Shown: piece by piece, positions 22,384-28,906 of the stretch
Layout of the letters: each line of letters opens with the position of its first letter
How positions within the stretch are numbered: position 1 is the stretch's first letter
NCBI GenBank assembly: GCA_016219715.1
Contig: JACRKX010000032.1
Location: 1 to 34,571, forward strand
From: Actinomycetota bacterium
GTDB lineage: Bacteria > Actinomycetota > Thermoleophilia > Solirubrobacterales > JACPNS01
Direction of reading: 5' to 3'
DNA: 34,571 bases
Translations under genes and position numbers: made by a program
Notes under the pieces: generated by a model
The model's database searches: none
What the model saw: the letters and a program-made list of their open reading frames with translations, nothing else
Told to the model about the DNA's origin: nothing

Positions 22384-23204
22384 CCCAGCGGTTCCAAACG
22401 CCGCCGCCGACCCTCGAAGACGCAGATCTCGTTGATTCCCAGCTCGCGCATCAGCTCAACCGTATCGGCGTAGGCGTACCCGACGTGTCCGGGTTCGTGA
22501 GCATCGGACGACAGCGCGAACGGCAGGCCCGCCTCGGCGCACATCTTCAAGAACACCGGAGCCGGGTAGATCTCGCCGACGGGTTTGCGCAGACCGGCGG
22601 TCGAGATCTCGACGGCCACGCCGGCGTCGACGAAGGCCTGTACGGCTGGCTCGTAGAAGCGGCGCAGATCGCCATCCGGCAGCGGCCGGCGCGCGCCCCA
22701 GTACTTGACGAGGTCGGGATGGGCGATCACGTCGAACAGCCCGCTGCGGGCCGAGTCGGCCAGAGTGGCGAAGTACTCGGTCCAGATTTGCTCGGGCGTG
22801 CGGTTCTCGCGCCAGACGTCGTAGTCCTCCCAGTCGAGCGCGGCGCGCTCGAGAAAGTGAACCGAGCCGATCACGTAGTCCCACTCGTGCTCGTCGATCA
22901 ACTCCGCGACGAGATCGGCCCGGCCGGGCACCCAATCCATTTCGATTCCGAGGCGCAGGTCGGTGGAGCGCACGAAGTCGCAGTACGCGGCGAGGTCGTC
23001 GAGCGCGTTGATCTTCCAGAAGGGGTGGTCCCACACGCGCAGGCAGTCGGTGAAGCGGTGAATGTGCTCGCTGACTCCCAGTTCGGTCACGCCGGCGGCG
23101 GTCGCGGCCTGGCGGTAGCGGGCGACGTTCTCGGCCGTCATGAAACGGTCGAACGTGGCGGACTCGTCGTCGGGGCGCAGGTGCAGGTGGTAGTCGGTGA
23201 GCAT
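22380..23204 (-). CDS. PHP-domain phosphoesterase, histidinol-phosphatase (HisK) type
   Basis: A 274-residue TIM-barrel-like PHP protein. The metal motifs run in order: DYHLHL (4-9), the EHIHRF stretch (46-51), [29 protein letters not shown] and [11 protein letters not shown]. This fits the histidinol phosphatase / metal-dependent phosphoesterase branch, which releases phosphate from histidinol phosphate or related metabolites. No his genes are in the window, so the substrate is open. It lies 47 bases after the histidine kinase and overlaps ispF by four bases (ATGA). It is therefore in the same transcript as ispF-gltX-cysS, which is unusual for a his enzyme. Confidence 0.85.
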   Translation of the reverse strand: MLTDYHLHLRPDDESATFDRFMTAENVARYRQAATAAGVTELGVSEHIHRFTDCLRVWDHPFWKINALDDLAAYCDFVRSTDLRLGIEMDWVPGRADLVAELIDEHEWDYVIGSVHFLERAALDWEDYDVWRENRTPEQIWTEYFATLADSARSGLFDVIAHPDLVKYWGARRPLPDGDLRRFYEPAVQAFVDAGVAVEISTAGLRKPVGEIYPAPVFLKMCAEAGLPFALSSDAHEPGHVGYAYADTVELMRELGINEICVFEGRRRRLEPLG

Positions 23205-23251
23205 CGCGTGGAAGTTAGCCGCGAGCTCGGGCGACGTGACGGCCGCGGACC

Positions 23252-24976
23252 TCAGGAATCGTTGCGGCGCCGGCTGAGCGACTTCGCCCTCCGCTCGCGC
23301 CTGAGCGCGCCGCTTCCCGGCGCCTGCTCGGCGGGCGGGGCGGCCGCGGGCGCCTCCGGAGCGCCGGTTTCGGGTTCGGCGGGACTCACGGGTTCACTCG
23401 CGAACGTGACGGCCGGGGTCACCTCAGCGGACTCTCCCGTGGCAGGCGGCGATTCCGGCTCGTCGCTATCGGCCGACTCGGGCATGCGCAGCGGCAGGTA
23501 CGCCGTGAAAGTCGACCCCGCGCCAGGCTCGCTCTCGACGGCCAGCCGCCCGCCGTGCAATTCGATCATCTGCTTGGCGATCGGCAGGCCGAGCCCGGTG
23601 CCGGGGATGCGCTCGGTGGTGCTCGCGCGGAAGAACGGTTCAGCCAGCTGCGGCAGCTCGTCTTTGGGTACGCCGGGGCCCCAGTCGACCACGCTGACCA
23701 CGGCCTGGCGGTTCACGCGGAAGGCACGCACGACGACGGCCTGGCCCTCGGGGCTGTACTTCAGCGCGTTGCCGATCAGGTTGCCGAAGGCCTGCTTCAG
23801 CCGCAGCGGCTCACCCGATACGACGAGGTCGCCGGTGTCGACGAGCACGAGGTCGACCTTCTTCTCGGTCGCCATCGGAAGCATCTCGGCCTTCAGCTCG
23901 CGCAGCAACAGCCGGATGTCGACTGGCTCGGGCTTCAGCGTCACCTTGCCGCTCTGCACGCGTGAAAGCGTCAGCAGGTCGTTGATCAGTTCGTCAAGCG
24001 TGCGCGCGTTGCGTTCGGCGACCTGCACGTAACGCAGTTGATCGGGCGTCAGATCGCCGGCTTCGCCACCGACCAGCAACTCCAGGTAGCCGCGTAGCGA
24101 GGTGATCGGCGTGCGCAGCTCGTGCGAGACCGACGAAACGAAGCGCGTGCGTGCCGCCGACAACTCGTGCAGCTGCTGCACGTGTTGCTGCACTTCGTCG
24201 GCCATCTGGTTGAAGGCACTCGACGCCAGCAGGATCTCGTCGACGCCACTCGGCTTGACGCGCGCCGAGAGATCGCCGTGCCCGAGCCTGCGCGAGGCGT
24301 CCGCCAGCTCGTCGAGCGGCTGGAGCATCTCACGGCGCAGCCATAGCATCACGCCAAGACTCGTCGCCAGGATCAGCAGGCCGGCGGCGACGATCAGGCC
24401 GATGTTCACGATCTGGCGGGTGCGCAGGGCGTCGCCGGCTTCCTCCTGCAGGCGCAAGAGCTCGTTCTGCAACGCCAGGCCCTGTTCGTTGATCTGCTTG
24501 ACCCGACCGAGCGAGGCCTGACCGCCGATAAGCTGGCGCGCCGCCGCGTCGTGCCCGTCGATCTTCAACTGGACGGCGTGCTCGCCGAACTCCTCGAGGT
24601 AACCCGTCACGTTGTCGACGTAGGCGTCGACCCGCACTTGCAGCACCGAGTCGAGATTGGGACCGATCTGTGAGGAGATCAGCAGGATCTGACCGCGAGC
24701 CTGCGTAAACGGTCCGAGCCGCAGCTCGTCGCCGGTGTTCACGAACTCGCGCACCGCGAGACGCGACCGCTCGAACTCGTTCTGAACGCCACGGATGTAG
24801 AGCGTGTCTCCGGTGCGGGTCTCGACGTCTTCGCTGATCCTGATCATCGAAATGCCGCCGACCACGCCGACGATCAGCACCACCACGATCATGGCTATCT
24901 GCGCGGCGACGCTGATTCTCAGCAGCCGCCTGAAGTTCAGCGCAGACCTTTGTGAAGTTCTGTCGTCACGCGGCAT
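23252..24976 (-). CDS. Membrane sensor histidine kinase (sensor, HAMP, HisKA, HATPase)
   Basis: A 574-residue sensor kinase. TM1 is at about 20-45 and TM2 at about 189-213. The roughly 145 residues between them form a helical extracytoplasmic sensor, CHASE3-like in pattern but not sure. HAMP follows (213-265), then the dimerisation domain with the phosphoacceptor His285 in SHELRTP, then the ATPase domain with NLIGNALKYSPEG (N-box), DWGPGVP (G1) and GTGLGLPIAK (G2). The last 65 residues are Pro/Ala/Glu-rich and end in an Arg/Lys-rich tail (RRERRAKSLSRRR), which is uncommon in kinases. ATG start, with AAGGGG eight bases upstream. It is divergent from a receiver-only response regulator and heads the compact run PHP, ispF, gltX, cysS. 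Confidence 0.94.
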   Translation of the reverse strand: MPRDDRTSQRSALNFRRLLRISVAAQIAMIVVVLIVGVVGGISMIRISEDVETRTGDTLYIRGVQNEFERSRLAVREFVNTGDELRLGPFTQARGQILLISSQIGPNLDSVLQVRVDAYVDNVTGYLEEFGEHAVQLKIDGHDAAARQLIGGQASLGRVKQINEQGLALQNELLRLQEEAGDALRTRQIVNIGLIVAAGLLILATSLGVMLWLRREMLQPLDELADASRRLGHGDLSARVKPSGVDEILLASSAFNQMADEVQQHVQQLHELSAARTRFVSSVSHELRTPITSLRGYLELLVGGEAGDLTPDQLRYVQVAERNARTLDELINDLLTLSRVQSGKVTLKPEPVDIRLLLRELKAEMLPMATEKKVDLVLVDTGDLVVSGEPLRLKQAFGNLIGNALKYSPEGQAVVVRAFRVNRQAVVSVVDWGPGVPKDELPQLAEPFFRASTTERIPGTGLGLPIAKQMIELHGGRLAVESEPGAGSTFTAYLPLRMPESADSDEPESPPATGESAEVTPAVTFASEPVSPAEPETGAPEAPAAAPPAEQAPGSGALRRERRAKSLSRRRNDS

Positions 24977-25013
24977 CCAGGAATCCCCTTGAATTGTTAC
25001 ATTCCGATCGTAC

Positions 25014-25052
25014 GGCCGAACCGGCCTGTCCGCATTACGGGCGCCGAACCGG
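25014..25052. repeat. 10-bp direct repeat and inverted repeat in the kinase/regulator divergent region
   Basis: GCCGAACCGG occurs at 25015-25024 and again at 25043-25052. The first copy lies inside the perfect inverted repeat GGCCG-AAC-CGGCC (25014-25026). They sit in the 95-base gap between the divergent histidine kinase and response regulator. They could be binding sites for a shared regulator; the receiver-only partner has no DNA-binding domain, so a third protein would be needed. Confidence 0.4.
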
Positions 25053-25071
25053 AATCAGCAGAGCGGTTGCA

Positions 25072-25530
25072 TTGAACGATCTCAACGACGATCAGCCAAC
25101 TCAGTCCGACCGTGCTGAACGGCCGAAAGTGCTCGTCGCCGACGACAACGACGACATTCGCGACCTGCTCAGCGCGCGGCTCGAGTTGCGCGGATTCGAT
25201 GTGATTACGGCGCCCGACGGCAAGGCGGCACTCGACGCCGCGCTCGAACACCTGCCGGACGTGATCGTGCTCGACTGGGTGATGCCCGTCATCCAGGGCC
25301 ACGAGCTATGCGTGAAGCTGAAGACCGACCCGCTGACACAGGGCATTCCGGTGATGATGCTGACGGCGCGCGGCGAGGAAGAGGACCGCCTGCTCGGCAT
25401 GGACCTCGGCGCCGACGCCTACATGGTCAAGCCCTTCGACATCGACGAACTGGAGCAGACGTTGCGGCGATTGCTCGACGACGCCGCCGGCGGCGGACCG
25501 ACTAACGATCTCTACCAGTTGCTGCTCTAA
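25072..25530 (+). CDS. Single-domain response regulator (receiver only)
   Basis: A 152-residue protein consisting almost entirely of a CheY-like receiver: the acidic pocket VLVADDNDD, phosphoacceptor Asp in VIVLDWVMP, Thr in MMLTARG, and Lys in MVKPFD. No DNA-binding or enzymatic output domain follows; the tail AGGGPTNDLYQLLL is short. It should be phosphorylated by the divergent histidine kinase and act by protein contact or as a phosphate relay. I chose the TTG at 25072 (weak AGAGCGG upstream). An in-frame ATG at 24952 would overlap the start of the kinase gene and add 40 residues unlike a receiver. Its stop overlaps the convergent ispD stop by four bases. Confidence 0.88.
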   Translation: MNDLNDDQPTQSDRAERPKVLVADDNDDIRDLLSARLELRGFDVITAPDGKAALDAALEHLPDVIVLDWVMPVIQGHELCVKLKTDPLTQGIPVMMLTARGEEEDRLLGMDLGADAYMVKPFDIDELEQTLRRLLDDAAGGGPTNDLYQLLL

Positions 25531-26309
25531 CGCGGGGGGCCCGCAGCGAGCAAGCCGGCCGCCAGCCGCAGATCCGCCTGCGTGGTCACCTTCGGGTTCG
25601 GGTCGGTCCAGGGCAGCACGACCACTCTGCCGCCGGCGGCCTCGATCAGCGACGCGTCGTCAGTCGCGGCGGCGATCGTCTCGTCGGACACGGGAGCGCT
25701 GGGCGGCAGTCCGAGCGCGGCGGCGAGCGCCGCGCCGCGGAAGGCCTGCGGAGTCTGAACGGCCCAGAGCGTGGATCTGTCGAGCGTCGCCGAGACGACC
25801 CCGTCAGCATCGGCCTGCTTGATCGTGTCGGATACCGGCGCGGCGGGCACCAGCGCGTCGGCTTGGCCATCTGCCAGCAGGCCATCGACGCAGGCGTCAA
25901 TCAACGCCGGACCAGCCAGCGGACGCGCGGCGTCGTGTACGAGCACGACGTCAGGCGCGACGATGCCTTCCGGCGACGCGACCGGGTCATCGCTCGCCAT
26001 CGCCACACGCAACGCTTCTCGCACGGAGTGCGAGCGCGTACTGCCGCCGGCACAGAGCGAGACCTGCAATCCGGCGGCGCGAGCGGGGGCAAGCTCGTCT
26101 TCGAAGCGCGCGAGTTCAGCGGCACGCCCAGCGACGACAACGTGCCGTACCGAACGGCAGTGCACGAAGGCTTCGAGGGTCCAGGCCAGCAGCGACCTGC
26201 CCGCACAATCGACGAGCGCCTTGGGGCCCTCGGCCCCTAGGCGCTCACCGGACCCGCCCGCCGCGATCAGCGCCACCGGCGCCGATCGCGGATCAGGGGC
26301 GGGGTTCAT
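25527..26309 (-). CDS. ispD: 2-C-methyl-D-erythritol 4-phosphate cytidylyltransferase
   Basis: A 260-residue MEP-pathway enzyme that couples MEP with CTP. The nucleotide motif is IAAGGSGERLGAEGPKAL (about 15-32), followed by VLVHDAARPL, SDTIK, LWAVQTPQAF and the C-terminal TDDASLIEAAGGRVVVLPW and NPKVTTQADL. All are as in the family, although a Pro-Lys-Ala replaces the commoner Pro-Lys-Gln. Start at ATG 26309 with GGGGGGAG five bases upstream. It is transcribed away from carD across 90 bases that hold a 14-bp tandem repeat, so it may have its own promoter. Normally it adjoins ispF; here a two-component system and PHP gene separate them. Confidence 0.95.
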   Translation of the reverse strand: MNPAPDPRSAPVALIAAGGSGERLGAEGPKALVDCAGRSLLAWTLEAFVHCRSVRHVVVAGRAAELARFEDELAPARAAGLQVSLCAGGSTRSHSVREALRVAMASDDPVASPEGIVAPDVVLVHDAARPLAGPALIDACVDGLLADGQADALVPAAPVSDTIKQADADGVVSATLDRSTLWAVQTPQAFRGAALAAALGLPPSAPVSDETIAAATDDASLIEAAGGRVVVLPWTDPNPKVTTQADLRLAAGLLAAGPPR

Positions 26310-26333
26310 GCTCGCTCCCCCCGGATGCTCTGA

Positions 26334-26361
26334 GTCATACGAACATGGTCATACGAACATG
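26334..26361. repeat. 14-bp tandem direct repeat upstream of ispD
   Basis: GTCATACGAACATG is present twice, back to back (26334-26347 and 26348-26361), 25-52 bases before the ispD start. On the ispD strand each copy contains CGTATGAC, a possible -10-like element. It could be a duplicated promoter or a tandem regulator site. Confidence 0.5.
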
Positions 26362-26398
26362 CCTCACCCAGAGCCAGGTGGCCGGCTGCCACATCCGC

Positions 26399-26968
26399 TT
26401 ACGCGGCGGGCGCAGCCTCTCCCTGGCCGAGCAAGTCGTCTACGTGCGCCTCGGCATCTTCCTCTGACATGTCCAGCGCGTACATGAACTCGCTGGCGAG
26501 GATGCGCTTGGCACGCACGAACATCTGCTTCTCACCCGACGAAAGGCCCTTCTCGCCCTCGAGCGCGGCAAGGTTGCGAATGACCTCGGCCAGCTCGAAG
26601 ATGTCGCCGGTGCGAATCTTTTCGCGGTTGTGCTTGAAGCGACGGTTCCAGTTGCCCGGCATGTCGCTGACCTCGTCTTGCAGCACGCCGACGACCTTCT
26701 TGACCGTGACGTGATCGATCACGCGTCGCAGCCCGGCGACGCCGGTGTTCTCACACGGCACCATCACGGTCATGTCGTTGTGAAGGATCTGGATGGTGAG
26801 GTACTCGCGCTTCTCGCCAAGCAGGATCTTCTTCTCCTTCTTGAGCACCTTGCCCGCACCGTGGTGCGGGTAGACGACCTTGTCGCCGACCTTGAATTTG
26901 ACCGGCGGAGCCTTGGGCTCGAGATCGAGGTCTTCGAGTTCCAAATCGAGAGTTTCTGAATCGGAAAT
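26399..26968 (-). CDS. carD: CarD-family transcription regulator, apparently starting at ATT
   Basis: An RNA-polymerase-binding regulator of 189 residues. The CarD/TRCF-like domain is KFKVGDKVVYPHHGAGKVL, and the C-terminal DNA-binding helices include MPGNWNRRFKHNREKIRTGDIFELAEVIRNL; the usual length is about 160-190. It stabilises open complexes, notably at rRNA promoters, in mycobacteria. The start is unusual. GGAGGG (26981-26976) is followed after seven bases by ATT (26968), then TCC GAT TCA GAA ACT, reading (I/M)SDSETLDLELEDLDLEPK. An in-frame TAG lies five codons before the ATT. The only conventional in-frame alternative is TTG 26944, 31 bases from the ribosome site. ATT initiation is therefore the best reading. 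disA lies upstream on the same strand, 90 bases away. Confidence 0.92.
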   Translation of the reverse strand: MSDSETLDLELEDLDLEPKAPPVKFKVGDKVVYPHHGAGKVLKKEKKILLGEKREYLTIQILHNDMTVMVPCENTGVAGLRRVIDHVTVKKVVGVLQDEVSDMPGNWNRRFKHNREKIRTGDIFELAEVIRNLAALEGEKGLSSGEKQMFVRAKRILASEFMYALDMSEEDAEAHVDDLLGQGEAAPAA

Positions 26969-27009
26969 GGTCTTTCCCTCCTACTTAAGCGGTCGCTCGC
27001 GGACACAGT

Positions 27010-27064
27010 GCGTCACGTATGCGTGGGAACGGTGCTTTTCAGCGGTGCAGTGCATACGTCACGC
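27010..27064. repeat. Inverted repeat spanning the disA stop and the carD leader
   Basis: GCGTCACGTATGC (27010-27022) and GCATACGTCACGC (27052-27064) are inverted copies matching at 12 of 13 positions, with a 29-base spacer. The right arm covers the disA stop codon. It may be a carD operator or a long-loop terminator of disA. Confidence 0.4.
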
Positions 27065-28171
27065 CTGCATGTAGCGGTCGACCATGTTGATCTCCTGAAG
27101 GCGCTTGAGTCCCTCACGAATGTCTTTGGCGCGCACGTCGCCAACGCCCTCGACTGCCTCGAGTTCGGAGTCGTCGGCCGAGAGCAGCTCGTCAAGGCCG
27201 CCAAACGCGTTGACGATGTCTTGGACGACCATCTTCGGCAGTCGCGGGATGCGTGAAAGGATGCGGTAACCACGCGGCGCCACCACGTGGTCGATGGTGT
27301 TCATCTTGCGGTCGTAGCCGAGCAGTTCTGCCAGGCGACCGAAATCGAGCAGGTCCTGGTGGCCCATGCGGGCGAGCTGGTCTACGACCTGGGCGTACAT
27401 CTCGTCGGTGTCCTCGCCGATGTAGTCGCGCACGAGACCGAACTTTTCGGCGGCGACGCCGATCATGGTCTCTTCGAGCTGCATCTCGATCAGGCGGCCC
27501 TCGGAGCCGAGCTCGACGATGTAGCGCTCGACCTCGACGCTCATGCGCGTGATCAACTCGGCGCGCTGAAGCACGGTGAGCACGTCGTGCATGTAGGCGC
27601 GGCCTTCGAATTCAAGAAGTGTGAGCCGGCTGCTGACCTGGTCGAGGCGGCGGCGGTACTTGTCGAGCGTCGCGAGCGCCTGGTTGGCCTTGGCCAGCAC
27701 TTCGGGGATGTCGACCATCACGTACTTGTTGTTGTCGACGTAGAGCGAGACGACCTCGCGGCGGGCGCTGATCGCCAGCACGATCGCGTCGGACTGTTTG
27801 GCGACGCGCTCGGCGGTGCGGTGGCGGGTGCCGGTCTCGACCGAATGGATGGTGGGGTCGGGCATTAGCTGCACGTTGGCCCAGGCGATCTTGCCGGCAT
27901 TGGCGCTGAGGATGATGGCGCCGTCCATTTTCGCCACCTGGTAGAGCATGGCCGGGGTGTAATCGAGGTCGAGCCTGATGCCACCGCTGAACATGAAGGC
28001 GAGCTCTTCGGGCTCGCAGATGATGATCAGCGCACCAGTGCCGCCCTGAAGCACGTCGTCGATGCCCTCGCGGATGAATGTACCGGGCGCGACCATCTCG
28101 AGCGCACGGAGCAGCTTGGGTTCTAGCCGCGTGTGGATGTCTACCGAGTCTTCACCTACACGCTGTGCCAT
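27059..28171 (-). CDS. disA: Diadenylate cyclase DisA (c-di-AMP synthase)
   Basis: A 370-residue DNA-integrity scanning diadenylate cyclase, which makes c-di-AMP from two ATP and scans branched DNA. The DAC domain has DGA at 83-85 and RHRTA at 116-120. A helical linker follows, and the C-terminal helix-hairpin-helix domain contains VNAFGGLDELLSADDSELEAVEGVGDVRAKDIREGL. Length matches Bacillus DisA. The start ATG 28171 (MAQRVGEDSVDIH) is chosen because the DAC fold begins there. The open frame continues upstream to 28381 but that part lacks coding features. No Shine-Dalgarno is seen; TACAAT lies seven bases before the ATG, so the mRNA may be leaderless. Neighbours are radA and carD, as in other bacteria. 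Confidence 0.96.
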   Translation of the reverse strand: MAQRVGEDSVDIHTRLEPKLLRALEMVAPGTFIREGIDDVLQGGTGALIIICEPEELAFMFSGGIRLDLDYTPAMLYQVAKMDGAIILSANAGKIAWANVQLMPDPTIHSVETGTRHRTAERVAKQSDAIVLAISARREVVSLYVDNNKYVMVDIPEVLAKANQALATLDKYRRRLDQVSSRLTLLEFEGRAYMHDVLTVLQRAELITRMSVEVERYIVELGSEGRLIEMQLEETMIGVAAEKFGLVRDYIGEDTDEMYAQVVDQLARMGHQDLLDFGRLAELLGYDRKMNTIDHVVAPRGYRILSRIPRLPKMVVQDIVNAFGGLDELLSADDSELEAVEGVGDVRAKDIREGLKRLQEINMVDRYMQA

Positions 28172-28178
28172 TCCATAT

Positions 28179-28184
28179 ATTGTA
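28179..28184 (-). promoter_or_regulatory. -10 box for a leaderless disA transcript
   Basis: TACAAT (5 of 6 to TATAAT) lies seven bases from the A of the disA ATG, which would place the transcription start on the initiation codon. No good -35 was found, as is common for actinobacterial promoters. Confidence 0.4.
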
Positions 28185-28298
28185 GGGCATCGGCATTTGG
28201 CTTTGTGATGCGGGTTTGCGGGGTAGTGAGTTAACCATAATCTGGCCGGTGGCACCCGCTCGACCGGCCATCCCGGCGAACCCGGACCGTACGAAGTT

Positions 28299-28820
28299 TC
28301 AGTGACCCGTGACCGGCTGCTGCTCGTGGTGCAGAACCCAGTGCGACTGGGTCGTGGGATACGCGCCCTCGAGCCAGGCATTGACGACTCGTGGCCAGAC
28401 GCGATAGAGCGCCGCGTCGGAGAGCTCGCCCTCAGGCGATAGCTCCTCCCTGGTCATCACGTACTTGTCCATGTACTTGTGCATCACCGAGATTGCCGGC
28501 TCGGAGTTGAATACGTCGTCCCAAGTGCAGACCTGTTCGACGGCGCCGTCGATGATCACGACGTCGTCGGCGCTCTCGACGTGCAGTACACAGCGAGGAC
28601 TGTGAGCGAGGTTCTTGCCCTTTACGCTCGAACGCCCGGTCGAGAACCAGATCGTTCCGTCGTGATAGACGCCCCAAACCGGACGCGCGTGCGGCGCGCC
28701 GTCGGGTTTCACGGTCACGAGCCAGTAGCTGCTGCTGGTGATCAGCTTCCGCTCGACCCAGTTCCATTCGAGCGGTTGGTTTTCGGACTCGTGCGAATGG
28801 CTGTCGTGCAGGGGGTCCAT
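28299..28820 (-). CDS. PNPOx-like flavin/F420-binding fold protein
   Basis: A 173-residue protein of the pyridoxamine 5'-phosphate oxidase-like split beta-barrel family. Strands include SYWLVTVKPDGAPHARPVWGVYHDGTIWFSTG, then SSVKGKNLAHSPRCVLHVES and DDVVIIDGAVEQV. The HARPVWG and 'STGRSSVKGKNL' elements are typical of actinobacterial members that bind FMN or F420 and act as oxidoreductases or haem-like detoxifiers. It lacks the substrate-specific residues I would need to call a true PdxH. It sits between radA and disA on the same strand and interrupts their usual adjacency. Weak ribosome site; start ATG 28820. Confidence 0.8.
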   Translation of the reverse strand: MDPLHDSHSHESENQPLEWNWVERKLITSSSYWLVTVKPDGAPHARPVWGVYHDGTIWFSTGRSSVKGKNLAHSPRCVLHVESADDVVIIDGAVEQVCTWDDVFNSEPAISVMHKYMDKYVMTREELSPEGELSDAALYRVWPRVVNAWLEGAYPTTQSHWVLHHEQQPVTGH

Positions 28821-28906
28821 CGCCTAGCCAGGGTAGAAGAGGTACTCCCTCTGCGCAAGTACCCATCGGAGGTATTTCGCTGCACTTTCACTTGTTTTCG
28901 GCCCTA

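Noticed and set aside
24952-25071. An upstream ATG for the response regulator.
   Set aside because: It would overlap the kinase start by 25 bases and adds 40 residues that do not fit a receiver; TTG 25072 begins just before the domain.
28172-28381. A 70-residue N-terminal extension of DisA.
   Set aside because: No homology-like features; the DAC fold starts at the ATG 28171, and a -10 box lies within the extension.
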